Assembly (NCBI RefSeq): GCF_035594125.1
Contig: NC_087186.1
Span: forward strand, 837,228-901,227
Reading direction: 5' to 3'
DNA from: Scylla paramamosain
Taxonomy: Eukaryota; Arthropoda; Malacostraca; Decapoda; Portunidae
DNA: 64,000 nucleotides
Made by a program: the position numbers and the translations under genes. Of this stretch, positions 1 through 10,888 are shown piece after piece (position 1 is the stretch's first letter; the number at the start of each line of letters is the position of its first letter). The notes beneath the pieces are model-generated. The model was not told the DNA's origin, did not search any database, and saw only the letters and a program-made list of their open reading frames with translations.

Positions 1-49
1 AAAACTTGTGTGGCACCAGTCCTGGAACTTTAATGACACACCTCGTATA

Positions 50-345
50 TGTTTGAGGGTCAGGTCACGCTGAAATGGGAGAGGTGAGGTCGAGGCGAAT
101 AGATGAGGGAGTAAAGAGGATGGAAGGGGCCGAGATGAAGGGATTAGGTGAAGTAAATGTAGATGAGTTGTATAAATATTTCATAGATAATTTGCATGCA
201 GGACAGTTAGCTAACATCCCGTATAGAGCAATAAGATCACAGAAAAATTACCCTAAATGGATGACTGCTACATTAAAACATTATGTAGGCTGGATGAGAA
301 GTATATACAAGAGATTAAGGGCAGGTGAAGAGATCTTAAGGCCGT
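50..345 (+). mobile_element. LINE-A fragment (EN-RT linker of ORF2)
   Basis: The frame opening at 75 matches the linker between endonuclease and reverse transcriptase of the LINE-A copy at 14220-14490; both share VDELYxYF and a following MTAxLKHYxG segment. The match stops near 345, where antisense LINE-A begins, so this is a short broken piece joined head-on to another copy. No catalytic motif is present. Confidence 0.75.
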
Positions 346-692
346 ACACACCTATACCCCCCTCTCTCTCTCTCTTCCGCCCCTTCCGGACACATCTTCC
401 CTCCTCTTGTCCTATACCCTCACACCTCACCTCATCTCTCTCATCGTGCCTTATCTTTCTCAGATCTTTCCCCGACCTGACCTTACCCTTCATCCGTTGC
501 TAGTCAACTTATTGGAGGTATCTTTTTAATTATTCAAAATCGGCTCTCCTAAAGTCAGGTATTTTACTAGTGCTTTTGCTTTTAAAAGTTTCTTCCCATT
601 TTAGTTAATACCTAATTTCCCAATGGTCACTGTTACCTATCTGTCTTCCAACCTCTACCTGCGTGACTGCTTCCGTCCTGTTAGTAAGAATT
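346..692 (-). mobile_element. LINE-A fragment, antisense, 3' piece of a split copy
   Basis: Read on the minus strand this matches LINE-A between endonuclease and RT (compare 13850-14160 and the copy at 39990-40330). The same copy resumes at 1581 after a LINE-B insertion. Long pyrimidine runs near 356-430 are the complement of the GA-rich linker, not a separate repeat. Confidence 0.7.
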
Positions 693-1580
693 ATTATTAT
701 TATTTTTTTTTTATGTAGGAGGGACACTGGCCAATGGCAACATAAATCCAATAAAAATAAAAAAAAATCCACTCAGATACCAGTCCCATAAAAGGGTCCA
801 AAGCGATAGCCAAAAATTGAAGCATATGTGTCTTGAAACCTCCCTCTTGACGGAATTCAAGTTATTAGGAAGGTGGAAATACAGAAGCGGGCAGGGAGTT
901 CCAGAATTTATCGGAGAAAGGGATGAATGACTGAGAATATTGGTTAACTCTTCCGTTAGAGAGGTGGACAGAATAGTGGTGAAAGAAAGAAGAAAGTCTT
1001 GTGCAGCGAGGCCGCGGGAGGAGGGAAGGCATGCATTTAGCAAGATCGGAAGAGCAGTTAGAATGAAAATAGCGGTAGAAGGCAGCTAGAGATGTAACAT
1101 TGCGGCGATAAAAGAGAGGTTGAAGACAGTCAGTTAGAGGAGAGGAGTTGATGAGACCAAAAGCTTTTGATTCCACCCTGTCTAGAAGAGCAGTATGAGT
1201 GGAACCCCCTAGACATATGAAGCATACTGCATATATGGACTTATAAGGGCCTTGTACAGAGCTAGGAACCTGGGGGTGAGAAAAAAAACTGGCGGAGACG
1301 TGTCAGAACGCTTAACTTCATAGAAGCTGCTTTAGCTAGAGATGAGATGTGAAGTTTCCAGTGCAGATTATAAGTAAAGGACAGACCGAGGATGTTCAGT
1401 GTAAAAGAAGGGGACAGTTGAGTGTTACTGAAGAAGAGGGGATACTTGTCTGGAAGGTTGTGTTTAGTTGATAGATAGAGGAATTGAGTTGTTGAGGCAT
1501 TGAACAATATCAGGTTTGCTCTGCCCTAATCATAAATTTTAGGAAGATCAAGAGTAAGGCGCTATGTGGTTTCCCTGGGA
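693..1580 (-). mobile_element. LINE-B 3' end inserted in LINE-A
   Basis: The minus strand carries the C-terminal third of the LINE-B RT ORF. Recognisable pieces are LPASVFPPS, a HRRNV-like stretch followed by FYRYFH, and KAASMKLSVLTRLRQFF at 1262-1507. The 3' end is the ten-T run with the family tail motif (minus strand of 'atgtaggagggacac') near 708-725. The copy is 5' truncated at about 1580. LINE-A continues immediately on both sides, so this insertion is younger than that LINE-A copy. Several frameshifts break the ORF. Confidence 0.8.
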
Positions 1581-2730
1581 ATATTGTTCCCCCTTGTGTG
1601 TTCTAGGACTACATGTTTAAGAAAATAAATATGCTGAATTACCTTAAGCAATTCCTCTGCCTCCTTCTTACCCACCATCATCATTCATCATCATCAGTCG
1701 ATATTCCTAAAATTAAAATCACTTACCACACATAACTGACTGTACCTTCCAGCTCTATTTATTTCCTGCCTCAGTGAGGTGGTAATTTCCTTTGTATTGC
1801 TCGGTGGCCTGTAAGCTACTCCCAGTACAACTGACTGTGATTTTTTTCTTAATATCTACCCATATCGACTCGGCTTTGCTATCTTTTTTAATTCTACTGT
1901 TAATACAACACTAATGTATCCCTAACGTATAACGCGACGCCTTCTCCACTCCAGTTTTTCCTGTCTTTATAGAACAGTGTATAATCAGCTATTTTAACCT
2001 CTGGATTAAATACTTTTCCGGACATATTTAACCAAGTTTCTGTTAAAGTAATGATATCAAGGTTCTCTACACACGCTATTCCGCTAAGCAAGTCTATTTT
2101 ATTCAAAATACTTCTACAATTTGTATAGTAAACAGTTAAGCTTACCTTCCCTGAGCTAGTTGCATTTCTAGATTTAACTAATTTATCCTTCGTTTTGACC
2201 TCATAACCTCTTCTTCCCTCCTGTGTAACGAAAAAAGCGCTGGAGTGCAGTTACTTCCCTCTCCCGTGTTCCGCCAAACCCTGAACACCTTGGCGTGATA
2301 AATGCACACCATCCCGGTCGTACAAGGTGTCCCTGCCATAGAAGAGGTCCCAGTTGTCGATGAAGGTCCATCCATTACTCTTACAATGATTCGCGAGCAT
2401 GCGTTTCACTGTAATAGCCCTGGATAGCCACTCAGCACCAACTCCTTTCCTCGGCAAGACACCACACACCACAGGGATTCCTTCCTTGTCCCTAATTCTA
2501 TATAAAGCCTTTCGAAATCTCCCGAACAGTCCCTCACAAATGACCTTACCAAGGTCATTCTCTCCCGCGCTAAGAAATGGATTTGGTCCCATTATTTTCA
2601 AAGCACGTGTCTAGCCTATGAGCTACCTTTCCTATCCCATCCCTCAGCAAACACACCCTCGACCTACGCTTCCTATCTCTAGCGCAAAACACACTATCTA
2701 AGTGTCTGACCTATCACCAAGCACAAATCA
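1581..2730 (-). mobile_element. LINE-A, antisense: EN start and ORF1 esterase region
   Basis: Continuation of the copy at 346-692. Minus-strand frames give the endonuclease N-terminus (LTETWLNMSGKVFNPEV, 1900-2106) and the ORF1 esterase C-terminal half (2251-2601), with SAGENDLGK where other copies read GGND, then FIDNWDLFYGRDTLYDRDGVHLS. The last part holds the Asp-x-x-His of an SGNH hydrolase. The copy stops near 2730, within the GDS box region, so it is 5' truncated. Confidence 0.8.
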
Positions 2731-3212
2731 TGTTTTTCGCCGACACTACTGGCGTCATAGAAATTGATCATTATCGTCACGTTCGCTGCATTGTCCGAGC
2801 ATAAGCCGTCATGAATGCACGTGAAATACAAGCCGGTATAGCAGGTATCTTGGGCGATCGAGTTGATATTTTAGGCTGTTACGACAAACGCCATGTGACA
2901 TCCAGTAATAGAAAAAGAAACAACAACAAAAATCATGTCGTACGAGTATATGATGCACGCCCATGTAATAAATTCAGTTAAACCCGGAACTTACAATGAT
3001 GAATTAAACAGAGCACTGGCACTAAATAATCTACCACCCATAATACTATCAAACAACCCTTTTTCAAGGAAAATACTCAACCTACGAGGTGACAACACTC
3101 AAGAGGCTCAATGAGTCAACCAAACCAAAACTCGCACTGAACCCAAATAACACAGCACACACACACATCATTACTGAAGGGCACACAACTATCAGGCCAC
3201 GGCCAAGAAAAC

Positions 3213-3497
3213 ATGCAAGATGATATGCCACCCCTAAAAAAACTCCCAGGACATGTACTAGGACTAAAACTCATCACAAAAATAAACGAACCATGGATAA
3301 AAGACAAAACACTCAGCCTGAGAACAATCAAAGAAGGAATAGATACAGGTTATTACAAGTGGAGATACACCAAAACAGACTACCCTGAAAAAGAAATACT
3401 CACCTTCCTCCCAAGCAACGAAATTTCTCTCACCAACTACTTTTGCACAATAGAAGATAGCCAGTTCAACAAGATACGCAATGGTCTCTATCAATAA
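3213..3497 (+). pseudogene. ORF1-like remnant of LINE-C
   Basis: A 94-codon open frame just upstream of the endonuclease block. It is polar and Lys-rich and ends in KIRNGLYQ. Upstream, in broken frames from about 2938, other ORF1-like text such as NNLPPIILSNNPFSRKIL is visible. I recognise no domain; the assignment as gag-like ORF1 is from its position before the endonuclease. No zinc knuckle is visible in this copy. Confidence 0.4.
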
Positions 3498-3594
3498 CTT
3501 TACCCCAGCCAAACAAACAGTTAAAAAGCAGACACCGACAAACATCGAGGTAACAACATATCATATACATAAACACCACTGTTAAACACACACT

Positions 3595-4260
3595 GAACTT
3601 CAATTGCAACATAATGGATACTTTTGTTACAACGTAGCTCACGGGACTCCACACAAACATATGCTAACAAACACATACAGAGAAATAAACCAAGATGTTA
3701 TCCTACTAAACAGCCACGGCGTCACACAAAAAAAGCACAATACACATACACAGTTACGTTACGCACACAATCAAAACGAACAACGAACTACACGACGGAA
3801 GCACAATTTTAGTTAAGTCATTCATAAAACACAGAATCACAGAAAACTTTGATACTGACATATTACAGATAATAATAGACACCAACACGGAACGAATAAA
3901 CATCGTCACCACATACCTTCCACTACGCAGAACATACCTTCCTATCACAGACTTTCACCGTCTTGCCAGTAACAACAATCCTACGTACATAATAGGAGAC
4001 CTAAATGCTAAACATCCATCCTTAAGCACACACAACAGAAACACAATTGGAAATTGTATAGAGATACTCATTGAATCCAACAAACTTATCCTAGGCCCTG
4101 ATTTCCCTACTTTCATCGCCCCTCACTCACGCACACCAGACATTGTACTTACAAACACAAAGACATACCACAACCATACCTTTAAGCCATGACCTACGAC
4201 TGCCTCAGACCATATACCGGTAATTTTTACAATAACATCATTACCAATAACAATTCCCGT
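3595..4260 (+). pseudogene. LINE-C APE endonuclease remnant
   Basis: The frame at 3604 begins as an endonuclease would (MQHNGYFCYN, then EINQDVILLNSHG). Further on, TYIIGDLNAKHPS (about 3985-4020) is the GDxN catalytic block. PDIVLTNTKT is followed by a TASDHIPV block holding the SDH motif (about 4195-4225). This order is that of AP-endonuclease-like domains in non-LTR retrotransposons. Reading frame changes near 3815 and stops near 4190 show it is dead. Confidence 0.65.
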
Positions 4261-4708
4261 AACACCCAAACCCAACTATAAACGTGTTAACTAGGAGGAA
4301 TTCAAAGCGCATATATACAGAAGAATACAGCCAATAAACACAACCAACTCACCACAGAAAAAAAAAAAAAGCTCATGTCTGTTCCTGGTACAATATTATT
4401 CTAGAGGAAATAAAAAAAAACAAGATATCACAGAAATACCACAAAACAATAATGAAACCAATAACCAAACACAACACAAAACAACTCCAATGGACACTAA
4501 AAAAATATATCAGGGGAACAGAGAGACATGGATGGAACTACCAGAGATTCAGATATTACAACACACTAAAAAAAAACCCTTATATCAGAACGCCAACAAC
4601 AATAAAATAAGAACTGGGAGGAAAAAAAAATAACAAGCCTAACAAACCTATATAAATACCCAAAAGATTTTTGGAGTGAGATCCAGAAATTAAAAAGAAA
4701 TATAACAC

Positions 4709-5116
<408 letters not shown>

Positions 5117-5199
5117 CACAAAAACGTGAAAATCTTTAACAGCAGATAAAAAGAAGAAATTTTTACGTACACATTGAGAAACATATTCACCATCAGCCC

Positions 5200-6050
5200 A
5201 GAAAGATGTGTCCAAAGCCTTCGACAAATTTGGCACATGACTTGAAATATGAAATCAATAACACTGGTATACCCCACATCTTATCAAAAACGCTATACAG
5301 CTTCCTAGACAACAGAAGAGCACACATCTCCCTCCCCAACTTCACAGGACTACCATTTGAAATCCATACCAGAGTGCCACAAGGAAGCTCCATATTCCCT
5401 ACACCCACGATCTCCCCGCTCCTTCACCTGGTACGATGATACGTAACAAACGATGATGATATAACACAAATTATTACTCAACCCGGCAAATCAAGAAGGA
5501 TGCTATCGTGGAAAATAGAAAGAAAAATTACCAAAGTTAACCAATATGAAAGAAAATGGAAGATCAAGACTAACACAAACAAATTCACTATTATCCCTCT
5601 TTCAAAAATAAATAAATAAAAAATACCATTAACGGCACAAATATACCATATTCAAATAAAAGCAAAATCTTGGGATTGAAAATAGACACTAAAGGAATAT
5701 ACCCTCATATTGCACACACAAAATGATCAGCAACAGCAGCACTAACATTAATAAAAAGATTCCACAAACTAAACACTAAAATAAGAACAAACCTAGTAAA
5801 AGCCTGTGTCTTACCATTACCATCATTACTTACCCCGCTTACCCCCTTTGTGCCATGAGAAAAACAACCATACTATCCCTGCAAAAAAATTCAAAACAAG
5901 GCCTTGAGGTTTGCCTACAACGAATGCTACCAACACACAAAAACAAGAAATGCACCAACCGTCGAATATAAACGCTATAATCGTCTCATTATACGACAGA
6001 GGAAACAACATCAGACAAAAATTTCTCAACACACAACAGAATGAACTCTA
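5200..6050 (+). pseudogene. LINE-C reverse transcriptase remnant
   Basis: SKAFDKFGT at 5213 onwards is RT block A (usually DxSKAFD). TRVPQGSSIFPT near 5370 is the PQGS block. YVTNDDDITQII near 5440 is a degenerate YADD box. SKILGLKIDTKGIYPHIA and then NLVKACVLPLPSLLTP follow in the order seen in the LINE-C copy at 16430-17085. Frame changes separate these blocks, so no functional enzyme could be made. Confidence 0.65.
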
Positions 6051-6160
6051 AACCTCATTCACCTCAGGTAACAATGAATAATCCCACAACTAGTTTAAAA
6101 AAAAGCCTTTATTGAACTAAATAAAGAACCACCAGTACAGATGTATACAAGTAATTCATG

Positions 6161-6162
<2 letters not shown>

Positions 6163-6196
<34 letters not shown>
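6163..6196. repeat. (GT)n microsatellite
   Basis: About 34 bp of uninterrupted GT just downstream of the LINE-C 3' end. Confidence 0.95.
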
Positions 6197-6199
<3 letters not shown>

Positions 6200-7130
6200 G
6201 TCATGTTATTGACCGAGTTTACCTTGAAAAGAGAACACGTTTTTTTAGTGTCCCTCGTGTTCCGGTTACCGCCTTTCGGACATTATCCTTATTATTGGTT
6301 ATAAGTAGTGTAAGGCTTATTTACTCATTTTATATCATGTAGTGTAATTTTTTTCATAATTTAAGTTCTCTATTTCTTTGTATGTATAAGGGATGAAATG
6401 TAACTGAGGTAGAAATATGTTGAAATGAGGGGAGCTTCAGTGGACAACAACACATTTCAAGGAGGGGAACGTAGAGCGTCTTGGGTCGTGAGGTAGAGAG
6501 GAAGGAGGTGTCTCTTAGGGAAGAACCTTGGTGTGGATTGGTGATGGAGCGAGTGTGTGGAGGTATCAATGGTGTAGCGGCATTACTTTGATATTCAGGA
6601 TCAGGTTAGTGAGTGTTGTGGTACCAATCCGCTGAAATTCGGTTGGTTAGCTTTGCTGGTGATGCTGTTCGAAAGGATCATAGGTCAAATTGGCAGCCAT
6701 TTTGTAAGTGGAGGCTGTGGTGTTGACCTTGAAAGCTGGTGTTGTGATGTATTGATGATTTTAGGGATGATGTTAAGGTGTTATGGATAATCTTTGGCGA
6801 TGATGTTGATGTCCTGTGAGGTCTGAGGAGGTGAAATACGAGAATTATTGTCTGGTGATGCGGTAAAAGCGTCTGAGTAAATTCCTGCGGTTGAGGGAAA
6901 TATTTCTGTGACTGGTGGAGGTGTTAACGGGTTCTGGTGTTGTGTGAAATGACAAGAACGTCAAGTATTAACGTATACTACCTCATGTTGTTTGTGAATT
7001 ATCATTAGTATTAATATATGTGGTTGTAACATAGAATAATCGTGTTTTCTACTCCCTCAACACCGATCTGGTATTAAAGGTGATTCCAGGTGTGCTGTGT
7101 TAAGGTAAGGATAGAGTGAGAAGGTGTAAT
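6197..7130. other. Unassigned interval, possibly antisense ORF1-type sequence
   Basis: No ORF above 71 codons and no recognised domain. On the minus strand 6600-6960 is His/Thr/Ser-rich and A/C-rich, resembling the low-complexity ORF1 parts of jockey-like elements. That is composition only. No microsatellite or obvious repeat boundary is visible inside. Confidence 0.25.
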
Positions 7131-7133
7131 TCA

Positions 7134-7170
7134 GGCGATTTCGGATAGGTCGGGCCTATCCGAAATCGCC
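7134..7170. repeat. Perfect 16-bp inverted repeat with 5-nt loop
   Basis: The arm at 7134-7149 (ggcgatttcggatagg) is the exact reverse complement of 7155-7170, with the loop tcggg between. It lies about 240 bp upstream of the H2A relic. It is GC-rich compared with its surroundings. Confidence 0.95.
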
Positions 7171-7279
7171 GAAGCCTTTAAAAATCCAGACCTTTAAAAC
7201 TTTCCGGGATCAGTGTAACGCCCACTTTCTTGGAAAGATAACCGGAATCGTACGATCGTAAGTGAGTAAGCGATCGTGA

Positions 7280-7280
<1 letters not shown>

Positions 7281-7358
<78 letters not shown>
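7281..7358. repeat. (GT)n microsatellite
   Basis: About 78 bp of GT. It lies where the N-terminal codons of the neighbouring H2A relic would be expected. Confidence 0.95.
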
Positions 7359-7359
<1 letters not shown>

Positions 7360-7408
7360 ATCTAAGGCACACTTGGGTAAACAGCACTTCTAATTTATTT
7401 ACGATTTA

Positions 7409-7756
7409 CTCCAGTTCCCGGTCGGCAAGATTCATCGCCTTCTAAGAAAAGGCAACTACTCCGAGCGCGTGGGTGCTAGTACCCCCGTGTACCTTCCAGC
7501 AGTTATGGAATAACTGGGTGCTAAAGTCCTAGAGCTCGCCGGCAATGCTGCCCGCAACAAGAAGAAGACTCGTATCATCATACGTCACCTACAGCTGGCC
7601 ATCCGCAACAACGAGGAACTTAACAAGCTACTCTCCGGATTCACGATTGCACAGGGTCGAGTGCTGCCCAATATTCAAGCCCTGTTCCTTCCCAACAAGA
7701 CAGATAAATATATAAAAAGCCTTCCTCCCCTTCAGCCAATATCACCATCAATCTAG
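7409..7756 (+). pseudogene. H2A: Histone H2A pseudogene, 5' truncated
   Basis: From 7409 one frame reads [17 protein letters not shown], then [52 protein letters not shown] and LFLPNKTDK, which is the H2A histone fold through to the C-terminus. The N-terminal tail is missing. TAA at 7511-7513 replaces the Tyr of the MEYL motif. The normal stop after the final Lys (7706-7708) is lost, and the frame runs on to TAG at 7754. A degenerate stem-loop follows. The H4 relic downstream is convergent, matching the tail-to-tail H2A/H4 order of arthropod histone repeats. Confidence 0.95.
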
Positions 7757-7771
7757 CTCCTCTTCGGAGCC
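7755..7771 (+). terminator. Histone-type 3' stem-loop, degenerate (H2A relic)
   Basis: GCTCC (7756-7760), loop TCTTC, GGAGC (7766-7770), followed by CACA. It lies about 47 nt after the H2A final codon, where replication-dependent histone mRNAs carry their processing hairpin. The loop is 5 nt instead of the usual 4, so the match is imperfect. Confidence 0.6.
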
Positions 7772-8206
7772 ACATGTTGAAATATCTAGAGAGTTGTGTA
7801 GACTATACTGGTATATCAGTAAACAGTTAGTGTATTTATTTTTTAATTAGCTATTTATTATTATTTATTCAGGCACGCAGGTCACCAAGAATAGATATGT
7901 ACATTTTATTTCTACTAATAGTATCTGCTGTGTGTCACACTGGTAAGTTCATTAGATATGTTGCCTTTTGTGATGTGTTGACTGTCTTTTTATACCAATG
8001 TATATTTCATTTTATGAGAAATTCAGAACGATACCATCATAACTGCCTTTCCTCGATCCTACGATGAGTGGCGTAATCATTAAAATAAGTCACCAGGTAA
8101 TAATAATAATACTTGGAGAAGAACTGATGAAATGAGAAAGATGGTTATAAATGCTGATGTTTTCTTTTCTTAGCTCAGTTAGTGGTAGTGAAGATGGTTA
8201 TGTGAC
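7772..8206. other. Spacer between the H2A and H4 relics
   Basis: AT-rich, non-coding. It is shared, inverted, with 26610-27040, including the segment about a conserved 'gcgtaatcatta'-type stretch and the pyrimidine-rich 'ctgcctttcctcgatcctacg' region. This shows the two histone relics descend from one duplicated block. Confidence 0.6.
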
Positions 8207-8217
8207 AGTAGTAGCAA

Positions 8218-8285
<68 letters not shown>
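8207..8285. repeat. (TAG)n trinucleotide repeat
   Basis: About 25 TAG units with one CAA interruption near 8215. It has a matching inverted CTA array at 26481-26602 in the second histone block, so the array predates the block duplication. Confidence 0.95.
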
Positions 8286-8316
8286 ATCTATGGTCTTTCT
8301 TTTTTTTCATATTTAT

Positions 8317-8333
8317 GGACCTTAAAAAGATCC
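8317..8333 (-). terminator. Histone-type 3' stem-loop, degenerate (H4 relic)
   Basis: On the minus strand GGATCT, loop TTTTA, AGGTCC, about 70 nt after the H4 stop. The second block has the same element with a perfect stem (26435-26451). The 5-nt loop is non-canonical. Confidence 0.55.
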
Positions 8334-8402
8334 GGGAGATGATGTTGTTTAATGATGATAATGTAAGCTGGATAGCTGGCATCATTTCAATAATGGAGAA
8401 AT

Positions 8403-8714
8403 TTAACCACCAAATCCGTACAGGCTATAACCCTGACGCTTGAGGGCGTAGACAACTTTCATGGCTATACTGGTCTTACGGTTGGCGTGTTATATGTAAG
8501 TGACAGCATCCCTGATAACATTCTCCATGAACACCTTGTGCACCCCACAAGTCTCCTCCTAGATGACACCAGACATGCGCTTGACTCCGCCTCGGCGACC
8601 TAGACGTCAGATAGCAGGTTTTGTGATGCCCAGAATGTTATCACTCAGAACCTTACGATGATGCTTGGCGCCTCCCTTTCCATGTCCCTTGCCTTTCTTG
8701 CCGTAGCCAGTCAT
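8403..8714 (-). pseudogene. H4: Histone H4 pseudogene, full length, no indels
   Basis: The ATG at 8714-8712 and TAA at 8405-8403 enclose 104 codons, exactly the length of H4 (103 residues plus stop). The frame reads [20 protein letters not shown], then [34 protein letters not shown] and YALKRQG, ending in LYGFGG. Three premature stops interrupt it: codon 36 (TGA, usually Arg), codon 52 (TAG, usually Tyr) and codon 75 (TAA, usually Glu). Absence of indels means decay was by point mutation only. It is convergent with the H2A relic. Confidence 0.97.
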
Positions 8715-8879
8715 AGTGATGAGAACTGCTAGTACGACATCCTCCTGGTCTAAGCAGAAGTTCACGAATGTGCTTAAAAGCAACAATAACAATAATAAAA
8801 GAGAAAAGATGGGGATGGAGAAGTGGGGATAGTGGAAGAAATAGGTGGGTGATAAGAAGGCAGTTGTAGTAGGAGAAAA

Positions 8880-9192
8880 AGTCACTGGTGCGTGACCCAG
8901 GCGTAATTTGAATATTCGGTTACGTTATCAGGGAGGACGTACCAATGGAGATGAGATATGCTTATGTTAAGTGGCAAGGGAGACAAGGTCCTCATCAGGG
9001 GAAGCAGAGAGAGACCGCCACCAACCGAGCCAGCCAACATAACACAACGCAACACAGCCACAACCATGGACGCCGTCCATGCACCCAAGCCCCGGGACTG
9101 AACCATGCACAAACTCTGGGCCACACCATCCAGAACCTGCATCATCAGGATGCGACAGGAAAGATGAGTGAAGGACATTAGAGTAGAAAGTG
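8880..9192. repeat. Flank shared by three blocks, copy 1
   Basis: A sequence of about 310 bp between the H4 relic and the LINE-F poly-A end. It recurs inverted at 25633-25945 and in the same orientation at 32275-32588. It contains a run reading GKTYQWRRDMLML in one frame of the third copy, but no conserved ORF across copies. It may be old histone-cluster spacer or an unrecognised repeat. Confidence 0.6.
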
Positions 9193-10888
9193 TTTTTTTT
9201 TTTTTTTTTGTACCTTTATTGGTTTTCAAAGAAGGACAGAAGAAGTACATCCGTATAGTAGAGGGACCTACAGTTTTACGTGGGTTGCAAACCACTGAGA
9301 GTAGTTGAGTGGATTGGTGATAACAGGGATATGAAACTTTATTGTATGATGTATATGTGATGGGTGAAAAAAAGTGGTGTCGGTCTTTTCTGGGTGTAGA
9401 GGAAATCTCGGACTTCTAAAGAAAAGAAAAAAAAAAAATGCCGATTTAATGAAGTTTGGTGTCATATGCGTGGTGGAGGGTGAAGGTTAGGAAGGTTTCT
9501 GATAGTGACTGAGGTGACGGTAGGATGTGCATTGACAGAGGCTCAAAGAACCCCCTTACCGCAGCAGGGGCCAGATCAACCACCATCTGTTTGCACGCGA
9601 TAAGTCGCCGGTTGTGGGAGCTGAATGTGGATTCCTGCTTGGGTGCTTCCAGGGCCCTGCTCCACCTTCTCTTGACTACCTTTCTCCCCAGCACTTGCCG
9701 CAACGAACTACCTCTGTCAGGGTGGTGAAGTGGCTTCCACTGTATGGTGCGGTTACCGTCCTCGTCATCAGTAATGGCCGCTCCATAACTGCCAGTGGGA
9801 TACCACTACCGGAACGTCATGCCGACGGCGGAGAGTCCCATTACCATGACGTCAGTAGGAGGAGTGCGGTTCATGCTATCCCCGTCTTTTTGGGAGTGGC
9901 CCGGTGTCCCCTTGAAAAACCTAGGCTGCGAGACGAAAAATAATGCATGAAAAGAAAAATATGAATACAAAGCCATAAGACAAAAAAAAAAAAAAAAAAA
10001 ATATTTGAAAAAAAAAAAAAAACTAGGTGTTGGCACACGGGCCCGCCCACGTGAACGAGTGCGACGATGATGAAACTCAGACACCATGAGTGGTACAAGG
10101 GTATACAAAAAGAGAGACAGTGAAAGAGTGAGAAACAGGAGTCTATTATTTTAAAATGAGTTCAGGAGGGACAGTGAGAGGGTCAAGGAAGCTGGAGTGG
10201 GGCAGGTGACGGAAACCTGGGGAGAAGTTGCTTGTATGTGATCGTGTATGTATGTATGTATGTATTATATGTGATCGTGTGTCTGTTAGAGAAGGCGCAT
10301 AGTTGTTTCTCACTTCTGCTGTGGTGTGTTATTTTAAGCGAAGGGGATGTTTGACTACTCGTGAATAGAGAGAGAGGTTCGGAAGTCGAACCATTTCGTC
10401 CAAAAAGCGAAACTAATTGGTCGATTTTGAACCCTCTTTAGTTTTGAGTTGTTAGTGGAAGAAGAAAGAGAGAGTGCAAGAGGGCAGTAGGTTAGAAGAA
10501 GGAGAAAGTTTTGTATAGGTGTAGTTTTGATTTCTTGCTGCTGTCGCGAAATCTTTCCAGGCTGCTCAGGGCCTCGGCGGCTATGGTTGCTTTTTGAATT
10601 ATGTAAGGTTCTTACCAATGGTGAGGCCAAGCACTTTGTTGTTGCTACTGATTGGGATTGGGGTGGGGTTTGGGATAATATTGTACAGTGAAATTTGGTG
10701 GGGCTGACTTTTTTTAAAGTTAAAATAAGTGACTTTTGATTTTTCAGGGTGGGAGAGAATTCGGAATTTCATCTCCCATAGGCTAGTCGCCGTTATTTCC
10801 CGTTGAATTTGTCTGTGAGGAGATCTAACGACCTGTCATGAGCCAGATGTGTTACATCTTCCGCGTATTGAATAGTTAGTGAGTCATT
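9193..10888 (-). mobile_element. LINE-F 3' end, antisense (copy 1)
   Basis: The minus strand runs from a YADD-like region (near 10850-10888, compare IQYAEDAMQL at 23790) through RT C-terminal text (about 10355-10780, PLALSLSSSTNNSKLKRVQNRP) and a 1.1-kb 3' UTR. It ends at an AATAAA signal (complement at 9215-9220) and a 17-nt poly-A (T at 9193-9209). A-rich runs near 9980-10022 lie in the UTR. It ends abruptly at LINE-C. It lacks the roughly 195-bp UTR duplication seen in the other two copies. Confidence 0.8.

Noticed and set aside
8151..8385. Poly-Val and poly-Leu frames over the TAG and CTA arrays (8151-8385 and 26383-26650)
   Set aside because: They are trinucleotide repeat translations with no conserved flanking protein sequence.
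8403..8714. H4 as a functional histone gene
   Set aside because: Length is exact, but there are three in-frame stops. The second copy lacks its start codon and part of its C-terminus.
10355..10630. Frames at 10355-10630 and 34113-34340 as a separate gene
   Set aside because: They match the RT C-terminal region of LINE-F in shifted frames and appear in all LINE-F copies.
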